Shown here one piece after another: positions 22,585 through 34,300 of a stretch of DNA of 64,000 nt (within the stretch, counting starts at the first letter, position 1; each line of letters opens with the position of its first letter). The notes beneath the pieces were generated by a model. The model had not been told where the DNA came from. It searched no databases and saw nothing but the letters and a program-made list of their open reading frames with translations. Origin of the DNA: Amphiura filiformis (taxonomy: Eukaryota; Echinodermata; Ophiuroidea; Amphilepidida; Amphiuridae). The position numbers were made by a program, and so were the translations under genes. The stretch covers positions 13,701,701 through 13,765,700 of the forward strand of contig NC_092631.1 of the NCBI RefSeq assembly GCF_039555335.1. Reading direction: 5' to 3'.

Positions 22585-24595
22585 TTTTTTTTTTTTTTTT
22601 TTTTTATGTTTTTTTTTTTTTTTTCCATTTTTATTCGCCTGTACTTGGGCCTGGTGGAAAGGAAAAAAGAACATACAGACATGGTCCACCAGACCCCATC
22701 TTAATTACGGTAACCAAGATAGATGCAAAGATACAATCAGATTATGACAATGAGATTTAAATAATACTGCCCCACCACGACAACAGGACCCAACCAATAC
22801 CTCTGTTAAAAAATTATTTTAAAAAAAGAGCAAATGCTACGCTACCAAGAGTGATGAAAAAGGCAAGCAGAAAAAGAAGTGGTAGCCCAACAAAGGCAAC
22901 TGTTGGGTCCCCCTGCCATGGGTGGGCAGAATCAGCACCAAACAACATGCATAATAAGATCAAGCAACTCATGTTGGTTACGAGTGCATCAAAAAATTAG
23001 ACCAGGGATTTTCTACACAAAACACAAATCCCCCCAGACACCCCACACACAAATATGCAGGACAAGTGACAAAACAAAACACTGAAAACTTTCCCATATC
23101 ACAGTGCAAATAACATGGTCTACCATGGCAAGAAAAAAGAAAAAGAAAATTGAAAAAGGGGTAAAAATATATAAAACACACCATGATAAATGAAAATTGC
23201 ATCCCATTAAAAACCAAGATCAAAGGAAAATTTCTTAAAATGGTTACCCAGTTTTCCTTGCTTTCCGCAATTTTATATTCTGTGCCAAATTTAACTTTCA
23301 CCATGTTCTTGTAAGCTTGAAAACTAGGGTTGACATCTTGAAATTTGCATCTATGAATATAATATTTCAAACATAAAACAAGAAAGTTGATGGCATTTTT
23401 GTGCTCAGATTCTTCAACATCCAAACCAAACATTTTCTGAAAATTTGAGAATCCAAAACACTCACCGGTTTTACTTTCAATCAAGGCACTCAAGCTATCC
23501 CACAAACAAGTAATTTTTTCACATTCACAAAACAAATGTACCAGGGTCTCATCATTTTTTTACAAAAACAACAAAATGGAGAATCAGTTCTACCAATCTT
23601 ATGAAGAAAGTTATTGGTACAAACAGCTCTATGAAAAACTTTAAAGTAAAATGCTCTCATCTGAGTTTCAATACTGCAAGTAAAGTTGTTATCATGAATT
23701 TTATTCCATTCAATATCGTCTTCAAGATTCAAGGTATCAATCCAAAATAGTTCGGTGTTTACAGGACTGTACTTTGCTTTCAAAATATTGTAAGAATACT
23801 TGGTAATTTTGCTATTTTCAAACAAAGTAGCAACTATGTTATCAAAAATATTCACCTGAACCGTTTTGGGACTGTAGAACCAATCAATTAAAATACCATT
23901 CATAAGAGAGTTGTATTTTCTTCTGTCCTTAATAGAGATATCAAATTCCAAAACAAGATCTTCAAATGTTTTCACTAAGTTATGACCTCTATTAAGGTCA
24001 TTCAGAGTGCAAATATCATGTTCAAACCAATCCTGATAAAAAAAGAACTTCTTAGTTTTAAGATGCACCTTTCGGTTCCACCAAATGGAATTCTGAAGAT
24101 GATAGTCACAGTACCCTAGGTTCTCTTTCACCTTATCTCTGAACAAATACCAAACCCTGAGGGATTCAGCTAACTGTGAATTTTTAGCAAAGCAAGAACA
24201 CAGTTTGGCGCATCAGCTTTCCATAAAACTGTAGTATCATTATGAAATACCTTAAGAACCTGTGTCTCTAAAAGTTTCCAAAAGCTATCATAATTGGGGT
24301 CTAATAAGTGTTTTGACCAGACTAATTTCTGAGCTTGTGAAAAGCCTCAACGTCAATCATACGCAACCCTCCATCACTGTAGTCATTGAATAAATAATTT
24401 CTTTTAACCCTGTCATTCCCACCATTCCAAATAAATTAAAAAAACAAAGTGTTCAATCTCTTAAAATTGGATTAGGAATTGTAATACACAGAACCGAAAA
24501 TAAGTATAAAAGCTGTGGCAGCAAAAGGCTCTTTATCACAGTAATTTTACCAATTAAAGACAAACTTCTTGAACGCCAACAATTCAAAATTTGCT
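22585..24595 (-). mobile_element. 5'-truncated LINE (L1/Tx1-like), inserted in satellite 1
   Basis: A LINE 3' portion reading on the minus strand. Long T runs at the left (22585-22624) are its poly(A) tail on the minus strand. The insertion is bracketed by a 16 bp duplication, gtgtgttttgctatct, at 22569-22584 and 24596-24611, and the satellite resumes in register after it. The protein parts include ITVIKSLLLPQLLYLFSVL after the RT domain and a zf-RVT-type region. Only the last third of the element is present. Confidence 0.93.
22978..24590 (-). pseudogene. LINE ORF2 C-terminal remnant (zf-RVT region), frameshifted
   Basis: This is the end of an endonuclease/reverse transcriptase polyprotein. 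From the N side one sees LNCWRSRSLSLIGKITVIKS with several stops (24590-24150), then an open stretch of 218 codons (24146-23490) with EWNKIHDNNFTCSIETQMRA, NNFLHKIGRTDSPFCCFCKK. The Cys-His knuckle continues in another frame (HLFCECEKITCLWDSL, 23535 downwards). The break lies in an A7 run near 23555, so one base was lost. The catalytic RT core is absent. This copy is not functional. Confidence 0.88.
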
Positions 24596-25262
24596 GTGTG
24601 TTTTGCTATCTACCCCTGATAACACGGTATGCACTGTACAGTGTGTATTGGTATCTACACCTGATAGCACAGTATGTATGGTATAGTGTGTGTTGCTATC
24701 TACCCCTGATAACACAGTATACACTGAACAGTGTGTATTGGAATCTACACCTGATAGCACAGTATGTATGGTATAGTATGTGTGTTGCTATCTACCCCTG
24801 ATAACACAGTATACACTGTGCAGTGTGTATTGGTATCTACACTATAGCACAGTATGCATGGTATAGTGTGTGTTGCTATCTACCCCTGATAACACAGTAT
24901 GCACTGTACACTGTGTATTGGTATCTACACCTGATAGCACAGTATGTATGGTATAGTGCATGTTGCTATCTATCCCTGATAACACAGTATGCACTGTACA
25001 GTGTGTATTGGAATCTACACCTGATAGCACATTATGTATGGTATAGTGTGTGTTGCTATCTATCCCTGATAACACAGTATGCACTGTACACTGTGTATTG
25101 GTATATACACCTGATAGCACATTATGTATGGTATAGTGTGTGTTGCTATCTATCCCTGATAACACAGTATGAACTGTACACTGTGTATTGGTATATACAT
25201 TATGTATGGTATACATGTAGTGTGTGTTGCTATCTACCCCTGATAACATGGTATGCACTGTA
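24596..25262. repeat. Satellite array 1, right part
   Basis: Continues the same dimeric unit as 21859-22584 with about seven more periods (starts near 24601, 24691, 24783, 24868, 24960, 25050, 25140). Units differ in cccctgat versus tccctgat. It passes directly into satellite 2. Confidence 0.93.
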
Positions 25263-27000
25263 CAGTGTAGATGATTTGATGAGCTATCTACACTGTAGAT
25301 AGCTCATATCAGATCATCCCAATGCTGCTATCTACTGTAGATAGCTCATATCAGATCATCCCAATGCTGCTATCTACTGTAGATAGCTCATATCAGATCA
25401 TCCCAATGCTGCTATCTACTGTAGATAGCATATATCAGATCATCCCAATGTTGTCATCTACTGTAGATTGATCATATCAAATCATCTCAATGTTGCTATC
25501 TACTGTAGATAGCTCATATCAGATCATCCCAATGTTGTCATCTACTGTAGATAGCTCATATCAGATCATCCCAATGCTGCTATATCAAATCATCCCAATA
25601 TTGCTATCTGCTGTAGATAGCATATATCAGATCATCCCAATGTTGCTATCTACTGTAGATAGCTCATATCAGATCATCCCAATGTTGTCATCTACTGTAG
25701 ATAGCTCATATCAGATCATCCCAATGTTGCCATCTACTGTAGATAACTCATATCAGATCATCCCAATGTTGCCATCTACTGTAGATAACTCATATCAGAT
25801 CATCCCAATGTTGCCATCTACTGTAGATAACTCATATCAGATCATCCCAATATTGCTATCTACTGTAGATAACTCATATCAGATCATCCCAATGTTGCCA
25901 TCTACTGTAGATAACTCATATCAGATCATCCCAATATTGCCATCTACTGTAGATAACTCATATCAGATCATCCCAATGTTGCCATCTACTGTAGATAACT
26001 CATATCAGATCATCCCAATATTGCTATCTACTGTAGATAGCTCATATCAGATCATCCCAATGCTGCTATCTACTGTAGATAGCTCATATCAGATCATCCC
26101 AATGCTGCTATCTACTGTAGATAGCTCATATCAGATCATCCCAATGTTGCCATCTACTGTAGATAGCTCATATCAGATCATCCCAATATTGCTATCTACT
26201 GTAGATAGCTCATATCAGATCATCCCAATGTTGCCATCTACTGTAGATAGCTCATATCAGATCATCCCAATATTGCTATCTACTGTAGATAGCTCATATC
26301 AGATCATCCCAATGCTGCTATCTACTGTAGATAGCTCATATCAGATCATCCCAATGTTGCCATCTACTGTAGATAACTCATATCAGATCATCCCAATGTT
26401 GCCATCTACTGTAGATAACTCATATCAGATCATCCCAATATTGCTATCTACTGTAGATAACTCATATCAGATCATCCCAATGTTGCCATCTACTGTAGAT
26501 AACTCATATCAGATCATCCCAATATTGCCATCTACTGTAGATAACTCATATCAGATCATCCCAATGTTGCCATCTACTGTAGATAACTCATATCAGATCA
26601 TCCCAATATTGCTATCTACTGTAGATAGCTCATATCAGATCATCCCAATGCTGCTATCTACTGTAGATAGCTCATATCAGATCATCCCAATGCTGCTATC
26701 TACTGTAGATAGCTCATATCAGATCATCCCAATGTTGCCATCTACTGTAGATAGCTCATATCAGATCATCCCAATATTGCTATCTACTGTAGATAGCTCA
26801 TATCAGATCATCCCAATGTTGCCATCTACTGTAGATAGCTCATATCAGATCATCCCAATATTGCTATCTACTGTAGATAGCTCATATCAGATCATCCCAA
26901 TATTGCCATCTACTGTAGATAGCTCATATCAGATCATCCCAATATTGCTATCTACTGTAGATAGCTCATATCAGATCATCCCAATATTGCTATCTACTGT
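25263..27000. repeat. Satellite array 2, 42 bp unit, about 41 copies
   Basis: Unit: gctatctactgtagatagct + catatcagatcatcccaatg + (t/c)t. Each unit holds the palindrome tatctactgtagata. Variants are atg/ata, gct/gcc and agct/aact. One unit is shortened to 24 bp near 25577. A block of 14 units (588 bp) from 25766 is repeated from 26354 with the same order of variants. Because 42 is a multiple of three, one frame stays open for 539 codons; this is not evidence of a gene. Confidence 0.96.
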
Positions 27001-28093
27001 AATACCCCATGCACCAGTGCCGTTCCTGTATTTAGCTGAGACATATAGCTTAGGCAAGACCAGTTTAATCATCTGGTTTATAGGAATTAACTTAGGCCTA
27101 TACAATTAAAAAAATAAACTTCATCAGACATTGGAAGTAACATTTATTATTTTAATTATCATATTTACATTTTGTTACATTATATTTTGTATTACATTTA
27201 TATTTTAATATAAAAATAGACATATCTCCCAAATATATCCCGCAATATATGTTATAATCATGTGAAATTTTTTAGGTCGCTCTTACAGACACACAAAAAC
27301 AGGGGGCTGATGCACGCATATTTCATGCACGTACAACCCACTTCATACATATATGGACCCCACTCCCCATAAATTATGGGCCTATAATATATATAATGAC
27401 TCCAATTACGACGCGTATATAAACCGCTACATGGTCAAAACGTAACTGATATATACCAGATTTTTGTTGAGCTAGCTTGCTTGCGTTCCATGTTATCACG
27501 GTAAGGCAATTCAAAATCTATATGACAACGATGATCTAAAGCAGAGATGGCAACATTTTTAACTCGTCGGCCAGAAATAAGCAATGAAACATCTCGCTGG
27601 CAGCAGATTTAGATTTAGATCTAGCAAACAGAATGTGATGCAGTTTCCAATGCTAAACCTGTTCAATAGTCCAAAACAATGTCTAATTTGAAAAGCCCTG
27701 AAGTCTTTCAGACGTTTTTAAACAATTAATGATGTTAGGGGGCCTATCTTGTTTATAAGCACTTAACTTCTATAATTTCAAGTAAAGTGTCTCTAGAGTT
27801 GCTCCTTTCAAGTATATTTATGTGATATCTTTAATATAATTTTGACAAGACCAATGAAACAAATGCCTCATCAGCATTCAAACTTCAGTAATTTTCCTCA
27901 TTTCTTCAAAAGTAACAAGGGCGCACAAAATTCAATGGTGGGCAACATTGCCCAGCCCTGATTCTGAAGAAACCGAAGGCACATCCAGCCGTGCGACATC
28001 ATTGACACCATAGCGGTAATTGCCACTTTCGTGCATTGGCTAACTGTTATACAGTTTCCGTTGTCAGCATGGACTTCCATGCTATGCTTTTCA
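27001..28093. other. Intergenic, AT-rich, 3' side of the 28-31 kb gene
   Basis: No gene or clear repeat recognised. A minus-strand attaaa at about 27830-27835 could serve as a polyadenylation signal for the neighbouring minus-strand gene; support is weak. Confidence 0.45.
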
Positions 28094-28429
28094 TTAACTG
28101 AAGTCTGAAGATCCGTCAGATAAAGTTTGTAAGGTACTACTACCCGAGCTATCAGACAGTTCCTCCTTTGCTCTAGTTCTATCACGCCCTTGATATTGCG
28201 AACTTCTAGCGCTCCAACCCCCTGGACCTGTTCGCCTCCATTCCTGCGCTTCGTGTGCCTCTAATTTTCTTTGAATGTCCTCATGGAATTTTCTTTCTTT
28301 CTCCTGTTGTTCCTTTTCTTTTTGTCGCCTTTCCTTTTCAGCCTTTTCTTGCGCCCATTGTTTGTTCAGAGTATCTTCGATGCGTCCCAGCAAGGCCGCA
28401 TGTGGAGATCGATTCCTTTGTCGATGACG
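28094..28429 (-). CDS. Unrecognised 366-residue protein, exon 4 (last coding exon)
   Basis: Final coding exon, 111 residues plus TAA. It starts after tacctcattgcag in phase 0 and begins RHRQRNRSPHAALLGRIEDT. The middle is a strongly charged helix-like stretch, QEKAEKERRQKEKEQQEKER, likely coiled coil. The end is Gly/Ser/Asp rich, with SDSSGSSTLQTLSDGSSDFS as the C terminus. I do not recognise the family. Open reading, splice sites and phases are all consistent with an intact gene. Confidence 0.85.
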   Translation of the reverse strand, partial: RHRQRNRSPHAALLGRIEDTLNKQWAQEKAEKERRQKEKEQQEKERKFHEDIQRKLEAHEAQEWRRTGPGGWSARSSQYQGRDRTRAKEELSDSSGSSTLQTLSDGSSDFS

Positions 28430-28984
28430 CTGCAATGAGGTATAGAGAAATAGTTTATATTATCATAAGTGACTTAATCAAATCACTTTGATTTGTATTT
28501 ATTAACTTAAAAAAACCCAAAGCTATAAAACAGCATCAAAAACATTACAAATTTAATAGGCATACCCATAATATTCAACAGCAACATACTATTCCAGAAA
28601 AATAGTCCACAATTGCAAATCCTCCGTTTGAGAGCTCATTTTGGACATTTGCATGATTTTTCATTCACTTTTATTGCATTTCCAAGCTTTACAGTAACAT
28701 TGGCAACTGGAATTCCAGTCGTTTTTTAAAGCAAACTTGTAAATACATTCTTTAATGAAAACTTGTTCTTCTACAGGAGGAGTGCACTTATTTTCAGGAA
28801 TAGCCCAATCATACCTTGGCCATGTTTACACTGTTCAAAACCAAAGTTAACGTTGTTGTGAATTTGGAAGAAAAAAAAACGCATCAAAAAACGGTTCATT
28901 TATTGTCTGTTACTTAATCTTGTTAGAAAGGAAATAAGATATAAATAATAATCAAGTGGAGAAATTTGTGTTTTATATACGTAC

Positions 28985-29124
28985 TGTAAATTCTTCTCCA
29001 GGAAGCGGCCATTTTCCTTTAGGTAATATTAAGTCCGGTTCATAAGTAACTTGGGACTCCATTGCTTGGCCCATTTGTCTGCCTTTGAATCTATGGCCTG
29101 GAGTCACTGGACGCATACCATGAA
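28985..29124 (-). CDS. Unrecognised 366-residue protein, exon 3
   Basis: 47 residues including the split codon. It enters after ttttcaatttcag with two bases that complete an Ile codon from exon 2, and leaves in phase 0 at tttaca|gtacgt. Contains HGMRPVTPGHRFKGRQMGQA and LILPKGKWPLPGEEFT: Pro, Gly, Trp and basic residues, low hydrophobicity, no membrane segment. Confidence 0.85.
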
Positions 29125-29496
29125 CTGAAATTGAAAAGACATAGACACAATTATTGTTACAATAATAATCAACTGCATTTTGTAAAACCAAAAATTTCAA
29201 AGCCAGAATTATGATCATTATTTATATGACGTTCATTATAAGCTATAGCCTATAGTGCTTGTGAATCTATAGCTGCAGATGCTATTATTCCAGTGTTCAT
29301 GTTTTTTAATCGGCTAATGTAAATCGGATAAAATTTAACATGTCAGCACACACACAGCCCCCCCAAACAAAACAAAGAACAAATAAAAAACAAATAAAAC
29401 TCAAAAAACAAAAACAAAACACAACAAACCTACATGCCTAAAAGAACAACTACCAACAATTTCATAATCAAAGGCAAACACAACACATAAACTTAC

Positions 29497-29593
29497 TTGT
29501 ATCTAAGTTGTTGCTCTTGAAATTAATGTTGTAGGGGTCATGATTGTCGGAGGTGTCGAATTCTGGTAATCCTAGTGGTCCTAATGGAGGGTA
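29497..29593 (-). CDS. Unrecognised 366-residue protein, exon 2
   Basis: Acceptor gtttttcttttcag, donor gatacaa|gtaagt. Encodes YPPLGPLGLPEFDTSDNHDP then YNINFKSNNLDT plus one base (phase 1). Too short to stand out alone; phases on both sides match neighbouring exons. Confidence 0.85.
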
Positions 29594-29703
29594 CTGAAAA
29601 GAAAAACATTTAGAGGAATTAAAACATACATAAATATAAAATAAATTATATTTATCGCTAATGACAAATTAAAAAATGAATGCTCATTGGCCCCATTGTC
29701 TAT

Positions 29704-29960
29704 TAAAGGCCCATTCAGTAAAAATTATCAAAATTCAGATTTTGGTACCTTGGTCATTGTCATAGATGTGTTAACATAGCATGCTAGTGGTCCAGCCGAA
29801 AGCTGTGTATTTAAGACAAAATGAGCTATTTACACGAATCTGTCATTTATATACTGACCTAAATAAATTAGCTACATGTATTTGAATAGGGTTTCACCTT
29901 AGTCAACTCAATACTGCTATTTTCTTTGTTTTTTGGCAAATTTTTCATTCCAAAATTGCA
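29704..29960 (+). repeat. Dispersed repeat beginning ttaaaggcccattcag
   Basis: Second copy of the 5567 family, in the intron between exons 1 and 2 of the minus-strand gene. It shares attagctacatgtatttga and ttggcaaatttttcattcc. Confidence 0.6.
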
Positions 29961-30408
29961 AATGATAATTTGAATGACTTATCCTTCACTTTTAAACATT
30001 TTTTTTTTACACTTGCGCTGGGATCATTGAATATGACTTTAACCATTCGCACGCTATGTTTTTGGGTTAGTTGGTTTTGTCAACAATATTTTTTGCTTAT
30101 TATTGCTCTTTGGGTAGTTCATGCCAAATTGTCACCCTTGAGCATGTTTATATGCATTTTTTCCTTTTCATAGCGCTTTGTTTCTTCATTAAAAAAGTCT
30201 GTGTATTATTATTATTATTATATAATAATAGGGGTCAATATGTAACTGGTCAAATGTTGCCAAAACCCAAGTATTCTTTTGGTCAAACAGATTTCGGGAA
30301 AAAGGAGAATTTTTTAGGCTCTACTGGTATCAAAACAACAACAACAAAAATACTCTGGATTTTGATGAAAATGTTCTCAAACAAGTATGATTTGAAAGAT
30401 ATATTTAC

Positions 30409-30936
30409 CTGTCTAAAATCATGTTGTTCAGGATTTGCATATTTTTCCTTCTGGTGCATGCCTTCACTGACAAACAAACACTTTGCCTCAAAGGAATCCA
30501 ATATCTTAAATCTGTTCACCAGCTTAGTACTTTTCGGTCTCTCTGGTTGCAGAGCTTTTGGAAGAGACACCACTTTCTCTTTCTTCACTCGATTCTTATA
30601 GTGTCCCGGATATGTCCCGTATTTCCACGGTTTCATGCTTTCCTGTGAGTTTCTTTTTGGTGGTTTTGCTGCATAACTTTGCGGACAGAAATTTGGAGGA
30701 GGTCTCCGCCATATGTCATCTTCTTGGTGAGGTTTACGGATGGTGTAAGAGTCACTTCTTGTTAATAAAAGATCTTGACCAGCTTTGAATTTACTTTTGC
30801 CAGGAAAACTGAATTCTTTTTCGGCGTAGTTGGTGTTGCAACTACTGGCAGTTCGGAGAGGCGGGAATTTGCTTCTTGCAGAGGTTGTTGTACTGTTTGG
30901 CGTCATTGAGCTTAGCTGGACCTTGGCTGTAGTCAT
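30409..30936 (-). CDS. Unrecognised 366-residue protein, exon 1 (first coding exon)
   Basis: 176 residues from ATG (30936-30934) to an exact phase-0 donor, agacag|gtaaatat. The exon begins after a ttattacag acceptor 20 bases before the ATG, so at least one upstream, probably noncoding exon exists. The frame has no stop in those 20 bases, so an earlier start cannot be excluded. Visible features: a Ser/Thr-rich N terminus (STTTSARSKFPPLRTASSC), DDIWRRPPPNFCPQSYAAKP, MKPWKYGTYPGHYKNRVKKE and FEAKCLFVSEGMHQKEKYAN. No signal peptide or membrane span. The scattered W/Y/P/G/K pattern recalls small axonemal or cytoskeletal proteins, but that is a guess; I do not name a function. Introns separate it from the other three coding exons, giving 176+32+1+46+111 residues. 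Confidence 0.85.
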
Positions 30937-31065
30937 TGTAGGGCTTTTACATATTTCTGTAATAAAGGGAAGACAATTATTTTAATTGTTGAGATGGTAC
31001 AATTTGGTACGTAATAATGGCAATGCCAATGATTTGCATTGTTGTAATTAAGATAATGGAGTTAA

Positions 31066-31415
31066 GGTGGTACTACACCCCCTGATAAATTTTGTGACTA
31101 ATTTTTCTCAAAAATTAACTATACACTGGTATATTATATGTATATTATAGGGGCAAGGAATCTAATTACTTCACTGAAATTTCAGTGATTCATGACAAGC
31201 GGTTCATATATATTAAGAAATGAGATTCTAGCAGTTCCTCTTTTCTTATCATAAATAATGCACCGCTTGTCTTGAGTCACTGAAATTTCTGTGTAGTATA
31301 AACTGGATTCCTTGCCTCTATAATTAATATACATAACTTTTGGTACCACTGTGTCATTATTTTTTGAGAAAAATACAAAAATAGTCACAAATTTATCAAG
31401 GGGTGTAGTACCAAC
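31066..31415. mobile_element. TTAA-flanked MITE, family T4 (ggtggtactacacccc)
   Basis: TTAA at 31062-31065 and 31416-31419. The left end ggtggtactacacccc pairs with the right end ggggtgtagtaccaac. Long arms (aattttgtgacta / tagtcacaaattt, ggcaaggaatc / gattccttgcc) also pair. It sits in intron 1 (5' UTR intron) of the 28-31 kb gene. Confidence 0.92.
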
Positions 31416-31514
31416 TTAATGACCATCGTTTTGCTAAATTTACGAAGCTGAAGTTGTTTTCTCGATTGTTCGTACATATATATTTCTGTAATAAAGAAGA
31501 TAATTAGGCCTACT

Positions 31515-31864
31515 TAATAGAATTTTAAAGCCATAAATATAGGATTTTTAAAAATTAGATTGGTCAATTTTTCCAAACCTAATTTCAAACCTAAGTCGAT
31601 TAAGCCAAATTCATATTTGTGTTATTAGGGCAACAGGGCAAGTTTGCCTTTAAATCCCCCATAAAACACCAACGTTTAGCGGCTACATAATAGAATTTTA
31701 AAGCCATAAATATAGGATCTTTTAAAATTAGATTGGTCAATTTTTCCAAACCTAATTTCAAACCTAAGTCGATTAAGCCAAATTCATATTTGTGTTATTA
31801 GGGCAACAGGCCTAGGGCAAGTTTACCTTTAAATCCCCCATAAAACACCAACGTTTAGCGGCTA
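31515..31864 (+). repeat. Tandem duplication, 173 bp period, two copies
   Basis: taatagaattttaaagccat through aacgtttagcggcta occurs twice, 173 bases apart. The copies differ by a few changes (gggcaagtttgcc versus ggcctagggcaagtttacc; gattttt versus gatctttt). It is a recent local duplication in the gene's first intron. Confidence 0.93.
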
Positions 31865-31890
31865 AGACAGTAAGTGAGTTTTCTTTTATC

Positions 31891-32146
31891 TTAGGCCAAA
31901 AAAAAAAGAAGGTTTGTCTCAAAGTTCAAGCAGGCATTTTGTAAAATCGTGAGATTTGGAAAAAAAAGAAATGCAGAATTTTTTTTATTTCAAAAAAAAA
32001 AAAAAAATTGTATAGTTTTTCCAGAAAAATTCGGCAAAATTCAGATTTTTTTTCTCCAAATACCATGAAAAAAGTCAGGAATAAAAAAAAATGTTTTCAA
32101 ACCACTTGTGAGCTTTGAGACAAATCATTATTTTTTTTGGCCTTAC
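31891..32146. mobile_element. Inverted-repeat element, ttaggccaaa ends, copy 1
   Basis: Left ttaggccaaaaaaaaaagaa with gtttgtctcaaagttc pairs with right gagctttgagacaaat and ttttttttggcctta. It shares its outer ends, but not its inner arm, with the element at 34884. Confidence 0.8.
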
Positions 32147-32991
32147 CTCATTTAATAGTTTGTTTAAAATGAACAAAAAACTTTCCCGACAGTTGTTAAC
32201 AATAATATTTTATAATATTTGGAAAAGAATAATTAAATTAATATTTCACCGAAATCATATATTATCAGGCTATAGAAATTTAATGAGATGGTACAATATT
32301 GTAATTTGTTATTCAATCTGTTCCAAGCCATTTTTCGAATGTTGTTAACTAAAAAAAAGTATTCGCTATCTTGTATAACATTTTTTATAGCCTACATGTT
32401 ATACCCGGCCATTCATGGAAAAATTGTCCTAGAACAACTTTGACAGCTTAGATATATATTACTATATTAGATATACTTGACCAAAACAGATAGCTATATT
32501 TTGGTATATTATATATAGAACTAAGTAAGTGTAAGTATTCCCCAAATATTGAATGGCGAATAACTTTTCTCAACAAACATTCAGGAAAATAAAAATGACT
32601 TGAAACAGATCGAAAAAAACACACCACCGAACATTATAGTGATTTAGTGACCGACGGGGTATATTAGAACACGATCATGTCAGTAAATAAATATTTTGTT
32701 CTAGGACTGAATATTTGGACCAGGGATACAATCACACACTTCGTTTTCATGAACTGACGACAATCATCAAAATGGCCCAAAAATAAATGACTACTATATA
32801 CAGTACTATCATTGAAGACTGAGGTATATAAGTAAACTAAGACTATTTATGGAGAATGGTATTATTTATCTCTCTACTGTCATGTCTGTGGTAATGTTGA
32901 CCAAAGATTACACTAAATAAAACTAAGTTGTAGCTGCTTGTATAGTCTTACACCAAACCTTTATATGTATCAAAAATCAAATGGAACTCAC

Positions 32992-33060
32992 CTTCAAATG
33001 CAGCGAAATGTACAATAAGTTTTAGTTGATGATCCTGTCACTCTTTGAAGTAAAATAAGA
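32992..33060 (-). other. Possible 5' noncoding exon of the 28-31 kb gene
   Basis: On the minus strand a strong donor, tttgaag|gtgagt, ends at 32992, about 2 kb upstream of the exon that carries the start codon. No ATG is seen in the roughly 60 bases before it. Upstream limit unknown. Only the donor and position support this. Confidence 0.35.
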
Positions 33061-33805
33061 CAACTAAATTTACTTATTTTGGTAACAAACACCCGATGAA
33101 ATTTAATCTTGATAGGCGATACTCATCGGCAGGAAGGATATAAACACACACACACACGGTCTATTGGTTACACTGTACACATGGGTAGTACAGGACCTTT
33201 GGTATCGGGATCATTGTTTGGTGTTGTCATGGTGACAACAGGTGCCGTATACCACCCTGAGGGCACGCCATTTTCTTGCTGGGATTTAAGAGGTATGCAG
33301 GGGTTAAATTATACAATTTTTGTTTGTTTGTGGCCTTATTAATCATGTGTAATGTAAATACTATACATTTCTGTAGTTTTTACAATAATTATTTATCTAT
33401 ATAATAGTCCATCCGTTTACATCCGTAAAAGGAATTAGTTCATTCGTTTAACATGTAGCACTCCCCAGTCCCCACTTCAAAAATCGATCGGTCCATGTCC
33501 TAACGGGACGTTAAATGATTGAAGATCAGAGATGAAACGGGAGGCACTAAAAGCACACGGGGTAGAAGTATGAAATTGATTATTATGCTGATGTTTATCA
33601 TAAAGTTACAATGCATATTTCTGTGTTCACAGCACAGACAAATATACAAGCCATGGGTGTTTTTTTGTCAGAATGCATTAAATTTGCTCTTTTTTTTTTG
33701 GTTGGATCAAGTTCACACTTTTAGTATTGAGAAATGAAATATTATTCTAAATAATATTATAGGTCTACTACCACAATTATTTTTATGAAAACTGCGGTAG
33801 TATGA
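33061..33805. other. Intergenic, possible promoter side of the 28-31 kb gene
   Basis: AT-rich with a short (ac)n run near 33145. No TATA box, CpG cluster or other promoter mark stands out. Open frames at 33109 and 33519 have no support. Confidence 0.4.
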
Positions 33806-33813
33806 TAATAATA

Positions 33814-33854
<41 letters not shown>

Positions 33855-33866
33855 TTCATAATATTC
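33806..33866. repeat. (AAT)n microsatellite
   Basis: Runs of taa/aat, about 60 bases, immediately left of a TTAA-flanked MITE. Confidence 0.95.
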
Positions 33867-33873
33867 ATATTAA

Positions 33874-34219
33874 AGGAGGATTTCGTGATCCTAGCATCCT
33901 CTTTTTATGACATTTTTCAGTAGATATCCACGAAAGAAGCTTATTCCCAAAATTTCAGTTGATTTCGATTTTGCGTTTGCGAGTTATGCATGATTTAATA
34001 TGTGTATTACACTACTCCATAGACAATGCGTTGTAATTTCGTTCTGGTATACCAGCACGAAATTCAAATTTCACGATATCTTTCTTTGCTAAACGAATTA
34101 ATCTGCAAGAAATATTTTGTACATAAACATTAGGAAACCAGAGGTTTCCAGTGATATAAAAATCTCAACTTTTTTTGAGAAAAGTGGGGGGATGATGCTG
34201 TGGATCACGAAATGCCCCT
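33874..34219. mobile_element. TTAA-flanked MITE, family T1, second copy
   Basis: TTAA at 33870-33873 and 34220-34223. Ends aggaggatttcgtgatcc and ggatcacgaaatgcccct. The body matches the 12233 element in reverse complement (cagtagatatccac, gagttatgcatgattt, ttctggtataccag). Confidence 0.9.
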
Positions 34220-34230
34220 TTAATAGTGAT

Positions 34231-34241
34231 TATAATAACTG

Positions 34242-34296
<55 letters not shown>

Positions 34297-34300
34297 ATGA
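34231..34300. repeat. (AAAT)n microsatellite
   Basis: About 70 bases of taaa repeats following tataataactg. Confidence 0.95.

Noticed and set aside
21924-25302. Cys- and Tyr-rich open frames on both strands in satellite 1
   Set aside because: They are translations of the dimeric repeat on each strand and stop at the LINE and at array edges.
25490-27109. 539-codon open frame with a repeating 14-residue peptide (STVDSSYQIIP)
   Set aside because: It is the 42 bp satellite read through; 42 is divisible by three and the unit has no stop in this frame. The frame begins and ends with the array and has no splice or promoter context.
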